Assembly: GCA_035519135.1 (NCBI GenBank) | Contig: DATIWX010000097.1 | Location: forward strand, 13,902 to 77,901 | DNA from: VBDM01 sp035519135 | GTDB lineage: Bacteria > Pseudomonadota > Gammaproteobacteria > Burkholderiales > SG8-39 | DNA: 64,000 bases | Direction: 5' to 3' | Part shown: in pieces, positions 8,284 through 15,979 of the stretch | Position numbering within the stretch: position 1 is the stretch's first letter | Layout: each line of letters begins with the position of its first letter | Translations under genes and position numbers: made by a program | The notes under the pieces: generated by a model | Databases searched by the model: none | What the model saw: the letters and a program-made list of their open reading frames with translations, nothing else | Told to the model about the DNA's origin: nothing

Positions 8284-9291
8284 CTAGGCCGCGAACCGCA
8301 AGCCCAGCTGCAGCAGCTCGTCCCAGGCGTCGCCCTTGACGACGCCCTTGACCATGCGATCGACGCCGGCCGCGTGCTCCAGCGCCGAGAGCAGCGCGGC
8401 GCGGGGAAAGCTCCGGGCGGCGCGCCCGACGAGTGACTGCCGCGCGTCGCCCCACACGCGCGCTTCGCGCAGCATCTCGGCGAGCGGGCGGCCCGACGTT
8501 ATCCCTTCCTGGACGCGGCAAACGGCGCGGATCTCCTCGGCGAGCAGCCACAGCACCCGCGGCGGCGCCTCGCCCTCCCCGCGCAGCCCCTCTAGCATGC
8601 GGACGAGGCGCACGCGATCGCCCGCGAGCATGGCCTCGGTGAGCTTGCCGGCGTCGTAGCGCGCGACGTTCATCACCGCCTCGCGCACGGCCTCGAAGGC
8701 GAGCTCGCCCGGCGGCAGCAGCAGCGCGAGCTTCTGGATCTCCTGATGCGCGGCGAGGAGATTGCCTTCGACGCAGTCGGCGAGGAAGCGGAGGGTCTCG
8801 GGCTTCGCGTGCTGCCTGTGGCGGGCGAGGCGGGCGGCGATCCACTCGGGCAGGCGCGAGCGCTCCACGGGATAGACGTTGATCACCATGCCCCCGCTTT
8901 CGAGCGCCTGGAACCAGGAAGAGGACTGTCCCGCGCGGTCCAGCCGCGGCAGCGTCACCAGGGTGAGGACATCGGGCGGGAGCTTGGCGCAGAAGGCCTC
9001 GATCGCCTGCGCGCCGTCGCTGCCCGGCTTGCCCGAAGGAAGGCGCAGCTCGATCAGCTTGCGGTCGCCGAATAGCGAAAGGCTCGCGGCGCTCGCCCCG
9101 AGCTCGCGCCAGTCGAAGCCGCGCTCGGCCGAGAGCACCGTGCGCTCGGCAAAGCCGCCCGCCCGCGCCCGTGCGCGGATCGCGTCGGCGGCTTCCAGGG
9201 AGAGGAGCGGCTCGTCGCCGTGGATCGCATACAGGGGGCGGAGCTCGCGTGCGAGATGCGCTTCGAGCTGATCGAGCCTGATGGCGGGCAC
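8284..9291 (-). CDS. holA: DNA polymerase III delta subunit
   Basis: 335 residues starting at a GTG (MPAIRLDQLEAHLARELRPLY). The family features are the N-terminal YAIHGDEPLLSLEAADAIR, a AAA-like body with LVTLPRLDRAG and FLADCVEGNLLAAHQEIQKL, and the C-terminal collar domain. The delta subunit opens the beta sliding clamp within the clamp loader. It is nine bases downstream of lptE in the leuS-lptE-holA series. The protein diverges in sequence, as HolA commonly does, but length, motifs and neighbours agree. Confidence 0.94.
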   Translation of the reverse strand: MPAIRLDQLEAHLARELRPLYAIHGDEPLLSLEAADAIRARARAGGFAERTVLSAERGFDWRELGASAASLSLFGDRKLIELRLPSGKPGSDGAQAIEAFCAKLPPDVLTLVTLPRLDRAGQSSSWFQALESGGMVINVYPVERSRLPEWIAARLARHRQHAKPETLRFLADCVEGNLLAAHQEIQKLALLLPPGELAFEAVREAVMNVARYDAGKLTEAMLAGDRVRLVRMLEGLRGEGEAPPRVLWLLAEEIRAVCRVQEGITSGRPLAEMLREARVWGDARQSLVGRAARSFPRAALLSALEHAAGVDRMVKGVVKGDAWDELLQLGLRFAA

Positions 9292-9300
9292 GCGCGGACC

Positions 9301-9786
9301 TTATTCGAACGTCGGCTTGGCCGCCACCAGGCGCCGCAGGATCTGCTGCACCATGTCGGTCTGCATGTCGCGGTAGAGCATCGCTTCCTCGTTTTCCTTG
9401 GCGATCACCTGGGCGTCGTTGTACGTCATATCGCGCGTGATCAGGATCTCGCTCTGCGGCAGGAACACCTGCGTTCCATTGGGATCGGTGACGCGGAAGC
9501 CGACGCGGTAGCGAAGCCGGTATTCGTTCACCTTTCCTGCCGAGGTGAAGCTGAGGATGAGCTTCTCGCGCGCCTCCTGCGTGAACGCGAAAACGGCCTG
9601 GGCGCTCTTGGGGCTGTCGACCAGGCGCGTCTTGCTCGCGGCCTTGACGTTGCGCCGCAGCTCGACGGCGAGCGGATTCGCGCCAGGAATATATAAGGTC
9701 TCGAAGGGCAGCTGCGCCGTACCGCGAAGCTGGAAACCGCAGCCGGCGAGAAGCGCGAGGACCAGGCCGGCAAGAGCGAGGCGCAC
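9301..9786 (-). CDS. lptE: LPS-assembly lipoprotein LptE
   Basis: 161 residues with a GTG start four bases after the leuS stop. The N-terminus is a lipoprotein signal, MRLALAGLVLALLAGCGFQL, with lipobox LAGC, so the mature protein starts at Cys16. It continues with the LptE pattern FQLRGTAQLPFETLYIPG and a C-terminal helix EEAMLYRDMQTDMVQQILRR. LptE plugs the LptD barrel and helps place lipopolysaccharide in the outer leaflet. The gene order leuS-lptE-holA is conserved among beta- and gammaproteobacteria and supports the call. Confidence 0.94.
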   Translation of the reverse strand: MRLALAGLVLALLAGCGFQLRGTAQLPFETLYIPGANPLAVELRRNVKAASKTRLVDSPKSAQAVFAFTQEAREKLILSFTSAGKVNEYRLRYRVGFRVTDPNGTQVFLPQSEILITRDMTYNDAQVIAKENEEAMLYRDMQTDMVQQILRRLVAAKPTFE

Positions 9787-9790
9787 CGGG

Positions 9791-12433
9791 TCAGACCACC
9801 ACGTTCACCAGCCGCCCCGGCACCACGACGACCTTCTTCACCGAATGGCCTTCGGTAAAACGCGTGACCGCCTCGTGGGCGAGCGCGAGGCTCTCGATCT
9901 GCTCGCGGCCGGCCGACTTCGGCGCGCGCATGTGGCCGCGGAGCTTGCCGTTGACCTGGAGGACGAGCTCGATTTCGTCCTGGTCGAGGGCCGCTTCATC
10001 GACCACGGGCCAGGGTGCGTCGAGCAGGTCCCCCAGCTTTGTGGCGTACCCCAAGTCCCTCCACAACGCATAGGTGATGTGAGGCGTTATCGGATAGAGC
10101 ACGCGTAGGAGGATGCTCACTCCTTCTGCGACAGCCTGGTCGACGGCATTTACGCTACCGATTCCCGCTCCCCCCGCCCCACCTTCCAGCGTGTTGAGCA
10201 TCTTCATGCAGGCGGACACCACCGTGTTGTACTGCATCCTCTCGTAGTCGTAGGAGGCCTGTTTCAAGGCGAGGTGAATGCTCCTGCGAAACTCTCGTAC
10301 CTGAGGCGCCTCCCTGGTCCAGTCCTTGACCGGACCAAATGCAGCATTGAAGACGTGGTCGGCTGCGGACTTTCCGTTGTTTGCGGCGAACAACCACAGC
10401 CGTCGAAGAAACCGGCTGCCTCCTTCGACGCCCGAGTCCGACCACTCCAGTGTCTGCTCCGGTGGCGAGGCGAACATCATGAACAGCCGCGCCGTATCCG
10501 CGCCGTACCTGTCGATGAGGTCCTGCGGATCGACGCCGTTGTTCTTCGACTTCGACATGGTGCCGATGCCGTCGGACTCGACCGGCTGGCCGTCGGATTT
10601 GAGGATCGCGCCGGAGCGCTGCCCCTTGTCGTCGTGCTTCAGATCGACGTCTGCCGGGTTGTAGTAGGTGATGCGGCCTTCTGCGCTCTTGCGGTAAAAG
10701 ATCTCGTTCAGCACCATGCCTTGCGTGAGGAGGCGCGTGAACGGCTCGTCGACTCCGGAAATGAGGCCGAGGTCGCGCATCACCTTGGTCCAGAAGCGCG
10801 AGTAGAGCAGGTGCAGGATCGCGTGCTCGATGCCGCCGATGTACTGGTCGACCGCCATCCAGTATTTCGCGCGCTCGTCGACCATCGCTTTCGACTGGTC
10901 GGGGCAGGCGAAGCGCAGGTAGTACCACGACGAATCGACGAAGGTGTCCATGGTGTCGGTCTCGCGCCTCGCCGCCTTGCCGCATTTCGGGCACTTGCAG
11001 TTCAGGAACGAGGGCGTTCTCGCCAGCGGGTTGCCGGTGCCGTCCGGGACGAGATTCTCCGGCAGTACCACCGGAAGCTGGTCGTCGGGCACCGGGACGT
11101 CGCCGCAGCCCTGGCAATGGATGATCGGGATCGGCGTGCCCCAGTAGCGCTGGCGCGAGATGCCCCAGTCGCGCAGCCGCCAGGTCACCTGCTTGTCGCC
11201 GAGGTTCTTCTTCTTCAGGTCCGCGGCGATCGCCTCGACCGCGCCCTGGTAGTCCAGGCCGTCGTATCTCCCCGAGTTGACGCACTTTCCGTAGTCGGCG
11301 TACCAGGGTTGCCAGGTGTCGGTGGAATAGGGACGTCCTTCGACGTCGATCACGGGCTTGATGCGCAGGCCGTACTTCCTGGCGAACGCGAAATCGCGCT
11401 CGTCGTGCCCGGGCACGCCCATCACCGCGCCTTCGCCGTAGGCCATGAGCACGTAGTTGCCGACCCAGACCTCGATGTTTTCGCCGGTGATCGGGTGACT
11501 GACGAAGAGCCCGGTCGGCATGCCTTTCTTGTCGAGCTGTGCGAGGTCGGCCTCCATCACCGAGCCGTGCTTGCATTCGTCGACGAAAGCGGCAAGCTTT
11601 CTGTCGGATCTTGCGGCGTGCGCGGCCAGCGGGTGCTCGGCCGCGACCGCGCAGAAAGTCGCTCCCATGAGCGTGTCGGCGCGGGTGGTGAAGACGCGCA
11701 GCAGCTTCTTCTCTCCGGCGAGCTCGTAGGGGAAGGCGATGTTGACGCCGTGGCTCTTGCCGATCCAGTTGGCCTGCATGGTCTTCACGCGCTCGGGCCA
11801 GCCCGTGAGCGAATCGAGCGCGGATAGCAGCTCCTCGGCGTAAGCGGTGATCCGCATGTAATACATCGGGATCTCGCGCTTCTCGACGACGGCGCCGGTG
11901 CGCCAGCCGCGGCCGTCGATGACCTGCTCGTTGGCGAGCACCGTCTGGTCGACCGGGTCCCAGTTCACGGTGCCGGTCTTCTTGTAGACCAGGCCTTTCT
12001 CGAGCATGCGCAGGAACAGCCACTGGTTCCAGCGGTAGTAGTCGGGTCTGCAGGTGAAGAGCTCGCGCCCCCAATCGATCGCGAATCCGAGCTTCTTCAG
12101 CTGGCTCCGCATGTAATCGATGTTGCGGTACGTCCACTCGGCCGGCGGCACGCCGTTCGCCATGGCGGCGTTCTCCGCGGGCAAGCCGAAAGCGTCCCAG
12201 CCCATGGGCTGCATCACGTTGTGCCCGCGCATGCGATGGAAGCGGGTCATGACGTCGCCGATGGTATAGTTGCGCACGTGCCCCATGTGCAGCTTGCCCG
12301 AGGGGTAAGGGAACATCGAGAGGCAGTAGAATTTCGGGCGGGCCGGGTCCTCGACGGCACGGAAAGCGCCGGTGCGTTCCCAATGCTGGTGCGCTTCGCG
12401 CTCTACTTTTTCGGGGTCGTACTGAGGATGCAT
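9791..12433 (-). CDS. leuS: Leucine-tRNA ligase
   Basis: 880 residues. The class I signatures are HMGH (49-52) and MSKSK (626-630). The CP1 editing domain shows TTRADTLMGATF near 249-260 and GVPGHDERDF near 339-348. Zinc-type cysteine pairs occur at HCQGCG (439-444) and NCKCPKCG (478-485). The enzyme charges leucine to tRNA and edits mischarged tRNA. The start at MHPQYDPEKVE is chosen over an in-frame ATG 15 codons upstream because it fits the family. It is the first gene of the leuS-lptE-holA series. Confidence 0.98.
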   Translation of the reverse strand: MHPQYDPEKVEREAHQHWERTGAFRAVEDPARPKFYCLSMFPYPSGKLHMGHVRNYTIGDVMTRFHRMRGHNVMQPMGWDAFGLPAENAAMANGVPPAEWTYRNIDYMRSQLKKLGFAIDWGRELFTCRPDYYRWNQWLFLRMLEKGLVYKKTGTVNWDPVDQTVLANEQVIDGRGWRTGAVVEKREIPMYYMRITAYAEELLSALDSLTGWPERVKTMQANWIGKSHGVNIAFPYELAGEKKLLRVFTTRADTLMGATFCAVAAEHPLAAHAARSDRKLAAFVDECKHGSVMEADLAQLDKKGMPTGLFVSHPITGENIEVWVGNYVLMAYGEGAVMGVPGHDERDFAFARKYGLRIKPVIDVEGRPYSTDTWQPWYADYGKCVNSGRYDGLDYQGAVEAIAADLKKKNLGDKQVTWRLRDWGISRQRYWGTPIPIIHCQGCGDVPVPDDQLPVVLPENLVPDGTGNPLARTPSFLNCKCPKCGKAARRETDTMDTFVDSSWYYLRFACPDQSKAMVDERAKYWMAVDQYIGGIEHAILHLLYSRFWTKVMRDLGLISGVDEPFTRLLTQGMVLNEIFYRKSAEGRITYYNPADVDLKHDDKGQRSGAILKSDGQPVESDGIGTMSKSKNNGVDPQDLIDRYGADTARLFMMFASPPEQTLEWSDSGVEGGSRFLRRLWLFAANNGKSAADHVFNAAFGPVKDWTREAPQVREFRRSIHLALKQASYDYERMQYNTVVSACMKMLNTLEGGAGGAGIGSVNAVDQAVAEGVSILLRVLYPITPHITYALWRDLGYATKLGDLLDAPWPVVDEAALDQDEIELVLQVNGKLRGHMRAPKSAGREQIESLALAHEAVTRFTEGHSVKKVVVVPGRLVNVVV

Positions 12434-12495
12434 TGAACGGGTTTGCGGAAAGCGTGGATTATAACCGCGCGCGTCCACATGGAATGGAGACGACG

Positions 12496-13398
12496 ATGCG
12501 CTTGTACATCGGTTCGGCGCTCGTAGCGGTCACGCTGGCCGCGAGCGGGGTTGCCGCCGCGCAATCCGGCGCCAGGTCCCGCGCCGCGCCGCCCGCGACG
12601 GTCGAGTCCCTGCAGCTATCCGCCTCGGTCGAGCGCGGACGACAGATCGTTCCGCTGACTCCCGGCTTTGCGCTGAGGGAGGGCGATCGCGTCAATACCG
12701 GAGCCCGGTCCAGATTGATCCTGAAGCTGGCGGATGGCAGCACCATCAAGCTCGGCGAGCGGGGGTCGCTGTTCTTCGACCGCGCTCAGGTGCGCGAGGA
12801 CGGCATTTTCGATGCGGCGCTCTTCGTGGCGGAAGGCGCTTTCCGGTTTACCACGGCGGCGCTCGACAGGCTGAGGGGGAAGCGCGAAGTGAGCATCGCC
12901 GTCAACAACGTGACCGCCGGAATCCGCGGCACGGACCTATGGGGCAAGTCCACCCCGGAAAGCGATATCGTCTGCTTGATCGAAGGCAGCGTCGAGGTCA
13001 CTCCACCCGGGGAGAAGCCCTTCACGCTCGATCAGCCCCTGTCTTTCTATGCACTCGAGGGGAACGTGTCGAAGCCGGTGGCGACGGTGCTCGCCGACAA
13101 GTTCAAGGAGTGGGCTGCGGAGACGGAGCAAGAGCCGGGCAACGGCGTGGCGAGCCGCCGCGGGAGGTGGAAAATCTCGATTGCATCGATCAAGAAATCG
13201 GGCGAAGCCCTCGACGCCTACGACGCGCTGCGCAAGGCCGGCTACGCCGCCGAGATCGTCCCGGCAAAGGCGGGCGACGAGCGCACATACAGCGTCCGCC
13301 TTTCGGGCTTCGAATCGGAGAAGGACGCGAAATCCGCCGTCGAGGCCCTCAAGGGCGAGCCCAACGTGGCGAAATACGACTACAGAGTCGGCATGTAG
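12496..13398 (+). CDS. Secreted FecR-domain protein with C-terminal SPOR domain
   Basis: 300 residues. A signal peptide (about 1-23, MRLYIGSALVAVTLAASGVA) is followed by a FecR-like beta domain (about 45-165: LTPGFALREGDRVNTGARS, GSTIKLGERGSLFFDRA, NVTAGIRGTDLWGK). After a linker there is a SPOR-like repeat (about 225-300: WKISIASIKKSGEALDAYD, TYSVRLSGFESEKDA). SPOR domains bind glycan strands stripped of stem peptides at septa. FecR domains are sensor or ligand-binding modules. The protein therefore looks periplasmic and peptidoglycan-associated. The start at 12496 has a GGAG six bases before it; ATG codons at 12484 and 12433 are alternatives. No sigma factor or TonB receptor is next to it, so it is not a classical FecR regulator. 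Confidence 0.82.
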   Translation: MRLYIGSALVAVTLAASGVAAAQSGARSRAAPPATVESLQLSASVERGRQIVPLTPGFALREGDRVNTGARSRLILKLADGSTIKLGERGSLFFDRAQVREDGIFDAALFVAEGAFRFTTAALDRLRGKREVSIAVNNVTAGIRGTDLWGKSTPESDIVCLIEGSVEVTPPGEKPFTLDQPLSFYALEGNVSKPVATVLADKFKEWAAETEQEPGNGVASRRGRWKISIASIKKSGEALDAYDALRKAGYAAEIVPAKAGDERTYSVRLSGFESEKDAKSAVEALKGEPNVAKYDYRVGM

Positions 13399-13434
13399 AG
13401 CCGGCGCGAAGACTGCGCGGCGCCTAAGGTAAAA

Positions 13435-13456
13435 TCGGGCATTCGCGAATGCCCGA
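13435..13456. promoter_or_regulatory. Perfect 22-base palindrome abutting the uvrD start codon
   Basis: Two 11-base arms, TCGGGCATTCG and CGAATGCCCGA, form a perfect palindrome that ends on the base before the ATG at 13457. It occupies the place where a ribosome binding site would be and no separate Shine-Dalgarno is seen. It could be a repressor site or an mRNA hairpin that hides the start. It does not match a LexA box (no CTGT-N8-ACAG core). Confidence 0.5.
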
Positions 13457-15604
13457 ATGCATAATCTTCTCGAGAATCTCAATCCCGAGCAGCTCGCCGC
13501 CGTCACTCTTCCGGATCAATCGGCGCTGATCCTCGCCGGCGCCGGCTCCGGGAAAACCCGCGTACTCACCACCCGGATCGCCTGGCTGATCCAGACGGGC
13601 AACGTGAGTCCCGGCGGCGTCCTCGCCGTCACCTTCACCAACAAGGCGGCGAAGGAGATGCTTACGCGCATCTCCGCGATGCTGCCGATCAGCACGCGCG
13701 GCATGTGGGTCGGGACCTTTCACGGCCTGTGCAACCGCTTCCTGCGCGCGCATCATCGCGAAGCGGGCCTGCCGCAGCAATTCCAGATCCTCGACTCGCA
13801 GGACCAGCAGGCGGCGATCAAGCGCGTGCTGAAGGCCATGAACGCCGACGAGGAACGGTTTCCGGCGCGCGAGGCGCAGTATTTCATCAACGCGGCGAAA
13901 GAAGAGGGCAAGCGAGCCCGGGACGTCGAGATCGGCGACGAGATCATGCGGCGCTACGCGGAGATCTACGCGGCGTACGACGAGCAGTGCCAGCGCGAAG
14001 GCGCGGTCGATTTTGCGGAGCTGTTGCTGCGCACTTACGAAGTCCTGTCCAGGAACGAGGTGCTGCGCGAGCACTATCGCAGCCGTTTCCGGCACATCCT
14101 GGTCGACGAGTTCCAGGACACCAACCGCCTGCAGTACCGCTGGCTGAAGCTCCTCGCCGGCCCGAAGAACGTGATGTTCGCAGTCGGCGACGACGACCAG
14201 AGCATCTACCGCTTCCGCGGGGCGAACGTGGGCAACATGGCAGAGTTCGAGCGCGATTTTCGCGTCGAGAACGTCATCCGGCTGGAGCAGAACTACCGCT
14301 CGCAAGGGAACATACTCTCCGCCGCCAACGCCCTCATAGCGCACAACAAGAAGCGCCTCGGCAAGAACCTGTGGACTTCCGCCGGCCACGGCGAGCCGGT
14401 GCGCATCTACGAGGCGCAATCGGACGCCTACGAGGCGGGCTGGCTCACCGAGGAGGTCCAGTCGCTCAAGCGCGGTGGCCTGCGTCTGGCCGACATCGGG
14501 GTGCTGTACCGCTCGAACGCGCAGTCGCGGATCATCGAGCATGCGCTGTTCTCGGCCGGCATGCCCTATCGCGTCTACGGCGGCCTGCGTTTCTTCGAGC
14601 GCATGGAGATAAAACATGCGCTCGCCTATCTGCGCCTTGCAGCGAATCCGGATGACGACGGGGCGTTCCTGCGCGTCGCGAACTTCCCGGCGCGCGGCAT
14701 CGGAGCGCGGACGCTCGAGGCCCTGCAGGACGCGGCAAAAGCGGGCGGAGCCAGTCTCTACAAGGCCGCCGCAGCGCTCCCCGGCAAAGCCGGCACGGCG
14801 ATCGCTTCCTTCGTGCGGCTCATCGACTCGCTCAAGGCCGAGACGCGGGAACTGCCGCTGCCCGAGACCGTCGAGGTCATGCTGGAAAAAAGCGGCCTGC
14901 TGGCGCACTACAAGGCCGAACGGGACGGCGCCGACCGCGTCGAGAACCTGAACGAGCTGGTGAACGCCGCCGCCGCTTTCGTCAGCGAGGCCGAGGAGCA
15001 GGATCTGCCGGCGTTCTTGGCGCACGCCTCGCTCGAGTCGGGCGAGAACCAGGCGTCCGAAGGGGCGGACGCTCTGCAGTTGATGACGGTGCACTCGGCG
15101 AAGGGCCTGGAGTTCGCGGCGGTATTCGTCACCGGCCTGGAAGAAGGCCTGTTTCCGCACGAGCAGAGCGCGCTCGAGGACGACGGCCTGGAGGAGGAGC
15201 GCCGTCTCATGTATGTCGCGATCACGCGCGCGCGCACGCGGCTGTATCTTTGTTACGCGCAAACGCGCATGTTGCACGGCCAAACGCGCTATAACGTCGC
15301 CTCGCGGTTCCTGGACGAGATTCCCCCGGAGGTCGTGAAGCGACTCAGTCTCGAAATGAGACCCCTCGTGGGTCGCGGGCGGTTCGACGACAAGGCATGG
15401 GAACCGGCTCCGGAGAAGGAATTCAAGGCGAAATCGGCCGGCCATGGATTCCGCATCGGCCAGGCGGTGCAGCACCCCAAGTTCGGTCAGGGCGTGATCG
15501 TCAATGCGGAGGGGTCGGGGAACGACGCCAGATTGCAGATCAACTTCGGGAAACAGGGAATGAAGTGGCTCGCCCTGGAGTACGCGAAAATCACCGCAGC
15601 CTAG
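13457..15604 (+). CDS. uvrD: UvrD/PcrA-type 3'-5' DNA helicase
   Basis: 715 residues, the usual length for UvrD. Superfamily 1A motifs in order: Walker A GAGSGKTR (28-35), VTFTNKAAKEM, GTFHGLCNRFLR, Walker B VDEFQDTNRL, VGDDDQSIYRFRGA, LEQNYRS, TVHSAKGLEF and VAITRARTRLYL. It ends with a small Tudor-like tail (GQAVQHPKFGQGVIVNAEG) that in UvrD/PcrA contacts RNA polymerase. The helicase removes excised oligonucleotides in nucleotide excision and mismatch repair. Its stop shares CTAG with the convergent small gene at 15601. The palindrome at the start codon is unusual. Confidence 0.96.
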   Translation: MHNLLENLNPEQLAAVTLPDQSALILAGAGSGKTRVLTTRIAWLIQTGNVSPGGVLAVTFTNKAAKEMLTRISAMLPISTRGMWVGTFHGLCNRFLRAHHREAGLPQQFQILDSQDQQAAIKRVLKAMNADEERFPAREAQYFINAAKEEGKRARDVEIGDEIMRRYAEIYAAYDEQCQREGAVDFAELLLRTYEVLSRNEVLREHYRSRFRHILVDEFQDTNRLQYRWLKLLAGPKNVMFAVGDDDQSIYRFRGANVGNMAEFERDFRVENVIRLEQNYRSQGNILSAANALIAHNKKRLGKNLWTSAGHGEPVRIYEAQSDAYEAGWLTEEVQSLKRGGLRLADIGVLYRSNAQSRIIEHALFSAGMPYRVYGGLRFFERMEIKHALAYLRLAANPDDDGAFLRVANFPARGIGARTLEALQDAAKAGGASLYKAAAALPGKAGTAIASFVRLIDSLKAETRELPLPETVEVMLEKSGLLAHYKAERDGADRVENLNELVNAAAAFVSEAEEQDLPAFLAHASLESGENQASEGADALQLMTVHSAKGLEFAAVFVTGLEEGLFPHEQSALEDDGLEEERRLMYVAITRARTRLYLCYAQTRMLHGQTRYNVASRFLDEIPPEVVKRLSLEMRPLVGRGRFDDKAWEPAPEKEFKAKSAGHGFRIGQAVQHPKFGQGVIVNAEGSGNDARLQINFGKQGMKWLALEYAKITAA

Positions 15605-15852
15605 TTCTTGTCGAACAAGCGGAGCTGGCTGGCTCCGATGAGGGCAGCTTGCTCCACGGCGCGTTTCGCCTCCTCCAGCGTCGCCGTCTCGCCGGAGTGG
15701 CTGCCCGCCCGCCAGCGGTAGATTCCGTCCCATTCCTTCTTCGGGCCGAGCTCGACCTGGCCTAGACGCTCCCTGCCCAGCCAGTAGCCGTGGGACAGAT
15801 AGCCGCGTTCCCAGAACGCCTGCTTCGCCTTCCTCGCGGAGCGCTTCGGCAT
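15601..15852 (-). CDS. Small conserved-looking protein of unknown function
   Basis: 83 residues, basic and rich in aromatic residues (MPKRSARKAKQAFWERGYL, GYWLGRERLGQ, WDGIYRWRAG), with a C-terminal helix EEAKRAVEQAALIGASQL. There is no signal peptide, membrane segment or cysteine. The MPKRSARK start is used because the upstream in-frame ATG adds only a few basic residues. It overlaps the uvrD end by four bases in a convergent CTAG. I do not recognise a family. The charged pattern would fit nucleic-acid binding, but that is a guess. Confidence 0.55.
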   Translation of the reverse strand: MPKRSARKAKQAFWERGYLSHGYWLGRERLGQVELGPKKEWDGIYRWRAGSHSGETATLEEAKRAVEQAALIGASQLRLFDKN

Positions 15853-15925
15853 GCGCCACCCCCTCGCGCGCATTCTACCCGCGCGCAAGGTTTGGAGAGA
15901 AACCCCGCCTCGTGTAGAGTAGCGC

Positions 15926-15967
15926 CTCCCCCCGGAGGGGGTATTCGAGGGACCCCCTTTGGGGGGT
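15926..15967. repeat. Two adjacent C-rich/G-rich hairpins before ilvA
   Basis: The first hairpin is CTCCCCCCGGAGGGGG at 15926-15941 and the second is ACCCCCTTTGGGGGGT at 15952-15967. The second ends 12 bases before the ilvA GTG. The paired runs of six Cs and Gs are unlike the surrounding sequence. They may be a dispersed intergenic element, a terminator for the transcript from the left, or an RNA structure in the ilvA leader. The small gene ending at 15852 reads away from them. Confidence 0.5.
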
Positions 15968-15979
15968 GCGGGAAATCGC

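Noticed and set aside
10155..12383. A long open frame of 742 codons inside leuS in another frame, Arg/His-rich
   Set aside because: It lies on the same strand as leuS but in another frame, has a highly basic composition typical of shadow frames in GC-rich DNA, and leuS is certain.
13435..13456. LexA/SOS box at the uvrD palindrome
   Set aside because: The palindrome has no CTG-N10-CAG pattern, so it is kept only as an unassigned palindrome.
13424..15859. An 811-codon open frame on the strand opposite uvrD
   Set aside because: It covers all of uvrD in antisense, has no recognisable motif and exists because GC-rich coding DNA has few stop codons in that frame.
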